Origin: Haliea sp.
GTDB lineage: Bacteria > Pseudomonadota > Gammaproteobacteria > Pseudomonadales > Halieaceae
Assembly: GCA_024642245.1 (NCBI GenBank)
Contig: JAHEBM010000033.1
Coordinates: 1 to 36,231, forward strand
Direction: 5' to 3'
DNA length: 36,231 bases
Positions 34,896 to 36,231 of the stretch are shown here, one piece after another (within the stretch, counting starts at the first letter, position 1; every line of letters begins with the position of its first letter). Under the pieces are notes generated by a model. It worked only from the letters and a program-made list of their open reading frames with translations. It was not told where the DNA came from and made no database searches. A program made the position numbers and the translations under genes.

Positions 34896-35708
34896 CTACT
34901 CAGGGCGACAAGGTGTTGGCGGAGCCTGGTCCGGAAATTCTGCCAGTGTTTCACTGTCGCCAACGGGCTTATACCAGCTGTCGTCCCATATACAGTGCCA
35001 GTAATTGCTGGGCAGGAGCGCCAGCTCGAAGCCCTGTGTTCTTTTCTGGAGTACTGGAACGAACCACAAGCGCGCAAACGCTTCGATCGCCTGGGCATTA
35101 CGTAACGGTCCTGCATCCAGCGGCACCAGTCCAAGGTCGGAAATGATCCTGGCTACAATCTCCTTCGCGCCCCGGTCATCAGCGGCAACAAAACTCGTAA
35201 CACGACCGCCAAGGCTCAGTGGATTATCAATCACATTTGAGCCGGCAAACAGTGTTTTTACCACCCTTGCTGCCGGGTTCCACGCCTGGATCATTTCTGC
35301 GCTTGAAGTTTCAACCATGCTCTCAAGGTAGCCATCTGCAGCCTGCCTGCTGGGGATCGAGGCATCTACCAGGATTTTTCCATCCATCGCGCCAAGATTT
35401 CTGGCAACTGTTTCCATGGCTGGCCACGGTACGACAAGCACAACAATATCGGCCTGTTGCGCTGCGTCTTTCTGGCTCGCCGCGGTAGCGTTGCTGCCAG
35501 TGCGCTTGACCAACTCCCTGACAGAGTCACGTGCGGGGTCTCGACTGCCATATATTATCCGGTATCCCTTTTGAGCCAGCCGGGGACCAATCGAATCCCC
35601 CATATCACCTGTGCCAATGAGCGCGACCACCTCCCGCTCCAGTGCGTAAGAGACAGTGCTGATCGCTGAAAGAGCGACGTAAATGCAAATGAAAGCGTAC
35701 TTGATCAT
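34896..35708 (-). CDS. NADPH-dependent F420 reductase-like protein with apparent signal peptide
   Basis: The 270-residue protein contains the Rossmann domain of the NADP-oxidoreductase/F420-dependent family (VALIGTGDMGDSIGPRLAQKG, YGSRDPARD, ADIVVLVVPWPAMETV, KILVDASIP, ETSSAEMIQAWNPAARVVKTL). The N-terminus (MIKYAFICIYVALSAISTVSYA) looks like a signal peptide with cleavage near residue 22, placing a nucleotide-binding enzyme in the periplasm. That is unusual, though I recall similar exported relatives. An internal GTG about 26 codons in has GGAG six bases upstream and would give a cytosolic form. The reaction is unknown. The region is more AT-rich than the rest. It stands alone between the dUTPase unit and tRNA-Leu. 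Confidence 0.8.
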   Translation of the reverse strand: MIKYAFICIYVALSAISTVSYALEREVVALIGTGDMGDSIGPRLAQKGYRIIYGSRDPARDSVRELVKRTGSNATAASQKDAAQQADIVVLVVPWPAMETVARNLGAMDGKILVDASIPSRQAADGYLESMVETSSAEMIQAWNPAARVVKTLFAGSNVIDNPLSLGGRVTSFVAADDRGAKEIVARIISDLGLVPLDAGPLRNAQAIEAFARLWFVPVLQKRTQGFELALLPSNYWHCIWDDSWYKPVGDSETLAEFPDQAPPTPCRPE

Positions 35709-36110
35709 CTTGTGATTACCATTCCAGCTGGGCTATCAAGCTAGTGTTTTTGTTACCTGTAATGCTTCCCTCGTAATAATAAGACACATTACAAAAAACA
35801 GGGCCAATTAACGACCGGGCAATGGCACTTTCTGAAAAAAGGGCGGACCTCAGCCGGGGTCGTTTTCGGCAATGCTGACGAATACAGGGTGACACCAATT
35901 CTGCCGCCAACGCTCTCGTTTTTCCTCGCCCGATTGCGAGCTGAAGTTCACCTTACAAGGAGCCGGGAAACTCGTCTTTTTGTGAAGCTGATTCACGTTG
36001 ACCGCACCGTAGAGTTCACCAGCTATTTCCACTGTGACAAAGACAATGGCCCGCTTTTATTCCTGGTGCACAGTTGAATAAATCGTATCTGTTTGATTTG
36101 TATGTGCATA
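35709..36110. other. Non-coding AT-rich region between the reductase gene and tRNA-Leu
   Basis: About 400 bases without a convincing gene. A 60-codon minus-strand frame (35850-36032) lacks a ribosome site and any known similarity. A weak GACC...GGTC hairpin followed by six T on the minus strand (about 35837-35866) might end the tRNA transcript. No direct repeat of the tRNA end was found. Confidence 0.45.
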
Positions 36111-36199
36111 TGGTGCCCGGGACCGGAATCGAACCGGTACGACTGTTTCCAGTCGGGAGATTTTAAGTCTCCTGTGTCTACCAATTTCACCACCCGGGC
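36111..36199 (-). tRNA. tRNA-Leu(UAA)
   Basis: An 89-nt class II tRNA on the minus strand with acceptor stem GCCCGGG/CCCGGGC, an encoded ACCA end, anticodon loop CTTAAAA (anticodon TAA), a long variable arm and T-loop TTCGATT. It is distinct from the tRNA-Leu(UAG) at the other end of the window. Confidence 0.97.
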
Positions 36200-36231
36200 G
36201 AGTGCGTACAATATATCGAGGTTACCCCATG

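Noticed and set aside
35850-36032. 60-codon minus-strand frame near tRNA-Leu
   Set aside because: GTG start without ribosome site, no similarity seen, AT-rich intergenic context.
34585-36199. Genomic island inserted at tRNA-Leu(UAA)
   Set aside because: The stretch is AT-richer and contains one odd gene, but there is no integrase and no direct repeat of the tRNA 3' end.

Overview
The window is chromosomal DNA of moderately high GC from a gammaproteobacterium. Protein sequences and gene order match the pseudomonad / marine Cellvibrionales (Halieaceae-like) type: tig-clpP-clpX-lon, the rne | rluC ... rpmF-fabD-fabG-acpP-fabF-pabC-mltG-tmk-holB-pilZ block, and yccA-tusDCBE-ybiB-trmA. The family-level placement is inference. 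No phage, insertion sequence or CRISPR array was seen.

Layout. (1) 1-5511, minus strand: tRNA-Leu(UAG), trigger factor, ClpP, ClpX and the first 560 codons of Lon, which runs off the left edge. Lon has a near-perfect heat-shock (sigma-32) promoter. (2) 5672-8048, minus strand: a phosphomannose-isomerase-like cupin protein overlapping a GH84 (O-GlcNAcase/NAGidase-type) hydrolase with no signal peptide. (3) 8049-8341: an intergenic region with a strong plus-strand terminator and upstream RNA structure but no plus-strand gene, a candidate small RNA. (4) 8342-16690, minus strand: yceD, rpmF, fabD, fabG, acpP, fabF, pabC, mltG, tmk, holB, pilZ (fatty-acid synthesis, folate, cell wall, DNA replication, pili). 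plsX, normally between rpmF and fabD, is missing. (5) 16787-22304: yceF (plus) converges on a HAD phosphatase and rluC (minus); rluC is divergent from rne, which has a long structured leader. (6) 22419-22508: tRNA-Ser(UGA) with its own promoter and terminator.

(7) 22624-27950, minus strand, accessory: two tandem exported LssY_C-like paralogues of unknown function, then an exported glutaminase followed by a DcaP-like porin. (8) 28494-33073, plus strand: yccA, the tusDCB-tusE sulfur relay for tRNA 2-thiouridine, ybiB, trmA and a pterin carbinolamine dehydratase, tightly packed. (9) 33067-34584, minus strand: an all-alpha dUTPase followed by a protein with a duplicated winged-helix-like module and a nuclease-like C-terminus. 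(10) 34896-35708: an F420/NADP-reductase-like Rossmann protein with an apparent signal peptide. (11) 36111-36199: tRNA-Leu(UAA).

Most of the window is housekeeping: proteostasis (tig/clpP/clpX/lon), lipid and envelope synthesis, RNA decay and tRNA modification. The parts least explained by known biology are the orphan RNA at about 8103-8283, the LssY_C tandem pair, the cytosolic GH84/cupin pair, the dUTPase/duplicated-module pair, and the loss of plsX from its conserved slot.
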